Of a stretch of DNA of 64,000 bases, positions 63,131 through 64,000 are shown piece after piece. Source of the DNA: Cepaea nemoralis. Lineage: Eukaryota > Mollusca > Gastropoda > Stylommatophora > Helicidae. The notes under the pieces were generated by a model. That model did not search any database, was not told the origin of the DNA, and worked only from the letters and a program-made list of their open reading frames with translations. The stretch is taken from contig JACEFZ010016112.1 in NCBI GenBank assembly GCA_014155875.1, positions 434,001-498,000 of the forward strand, given 5' to 3'. A program made the translations under genes and the position numbers. How positions within the stretch are numbered: the first letter of the stretch is position 1; each line of letters opens with the position of its first letter.

Positions 63131-64000
63131 GCTGTCTGTTTTAATCCACTGTTTTAAAAGTGTTCACTATCTGTGAGAATACAAACATGAGAAGTTAGTT
63201 CACTGTAACATGTATTATTTTAGATACAATGTTTAAAAGAAAGGTAATCATATGCAAACAAGTTTTTGTATATACCAGATCATATTGTTGTGAGGTGGGA
63301 TGATCAGTCATACCTTACCACTGTATTAAGAGTACTCACAACTTATGTTCACCCTGTGTTACAGAAGCCCATTAGGGAAGCCAAGAATAGTAACACTGTG
63401 ACCTACTGTGCATAACATACGAGGTAACTATGGAGGGTTTGCATGAGACTGACCACCTCATCCCACAGACAACCGCAGCTGCAAAATCTAACCAATCATG
63501 AACAAGTCTTCAAAGGGCTTGACATGAATTAGTTGAGGGTCAATGCCCCACTGGGAAATGAAAGGCAGCAGCAGAGGAATGTGAGGTGAGATGACCATCC
63601 CTCTAACTCAACACCCATCCAGTTCAGAGAACAGAGAACTGTGAGGTGAGATGACCATCCCTCTAACTCAACACCCATCCAGTTCAGAGAACAGAGAACT
63701 GTGAGGTGGATTATCATCCCCCTAACTCAACACCCATCCAGTTCAGGGAACGTTTATTATATGGGATTTGTCAACCCATAGTTGTACTGGTCAGAAGCAA
63801 GAATCTTGCCACCATTAGAGGTCGACCGCTAGACCACACATTACTATGTTTTAAGCTACCATGAGTTATACTAATATGCTATGTGAAATAGATTCAACAA
63901 GTTCTCAGAATGGTTGACCCATGCTTGAATGATTGATTCTGTTTTAAAAATTATAGTAGTGACTTTGACAAAACAACATTGCTGTTGTAACCTCATTTAC
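63131..64000 (-). other. TOP3B: Upstream region of TOP3B coding exon 1
   Basis: No GC-rich promoter signature is visible. A splice-acceptor-like CACAG at 63171-63175 (sense TTTGTATTCTCACAG) suggests most of this is a 5'UTR intron. It contains a three-copy ~60-bp tandem repeat at 63576-63745 (GAGGTGAGATGACCATCCC). Confidence 0.5.
63576..63745. repeat. Three-copy 60-bp tandem repeat
   Basis: Units with CCATCCAGTTCAGAGAAC and GAGGTGAGATGACCATCCC repeat at 63580, 63640 and 63700, the last diverged. Confidence 0.85.

Overview
The window is animal nuclear DNA, most likely from a mollusc or another lophotrochozoan. It holds one spliced host gene on the minus strand. Eleven coding exons with consensus GT/AG borders and agreeing phases, from 63130 down to 1961, encode the first 477 residues of DNA topoisomerase 3-beta (TOP3B). 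That covers the Toprim domain and the catalytic tyrosine motif. The remaining C-terminal exons lie beyond the left edge, and the promoter probably lies beyond the right edge. Exons make up only about 1.4 kb of the 61 kb gene body. The taxon guess rests on an 18S rRNA fragment of lophotrochozoan appearance and on the mix of mobile elements; it is an inference.

Almost everything else is mobile DNA in the introns. Intron 10 (2144-12009) holds a nearly complete LTR retrotransposon (2354-10379) with Ty3-like domains but integrase placed before reverse transcriptase. Intron 9 (12131-18217) holds a 20-bp minisatellite against the exon 10 splice site, a chimeric retrocopy joining rRNA sequence to a LINE derivative (13757-16030), a (TA)n run and three short LINE-tail copies. 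Intron 8 holds LINE and SINE debris. Intron 7 (20896-33041) holds a C50/G50 run, a tRNA-type SINE, a decayed mariner split by a LINE derivative, a 50-bp minisatellite split by an intact RTE-like LINE, and a small piggyBac derivative. Introns 4-6 hold SINEs. Intron 3 (38129-45365) holds a full-length 4.9-kb RNase-H-bearing LINE with 12-bp target duplications. Intron 2 (45480-60555) holds a second, decayed IN-before-RT LTR element (46709-58809), inserted in a 73-bp minisatellite and carrying a second RTE-like copy. Intron 1 holds SINE, LINE and mariner remnants.

The elements interact. One LINE family (full-length 39673-44610) shares its ends with two shorter derivatives and with six short tail copies that have target duplications and end in a hairpin plus (GAA)n. 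Several insertions are nested, so their order can be read. Both LTR elements have the pol order known from Gmr1-like elements. The younger one, with nearly identical LTRs, has a stop codon near the start of gag and an altered reverse transcriptase active site.

The best candidates for something undescribed are the rRNA-LINE chimera with its own target duplication, the very young but apparently disabled Gmr1-like element, and the branch-point-like 20-bp array about 30 bp from a host splice site. No bacterial-type operon, CRISPR array or tRNA gene was found.
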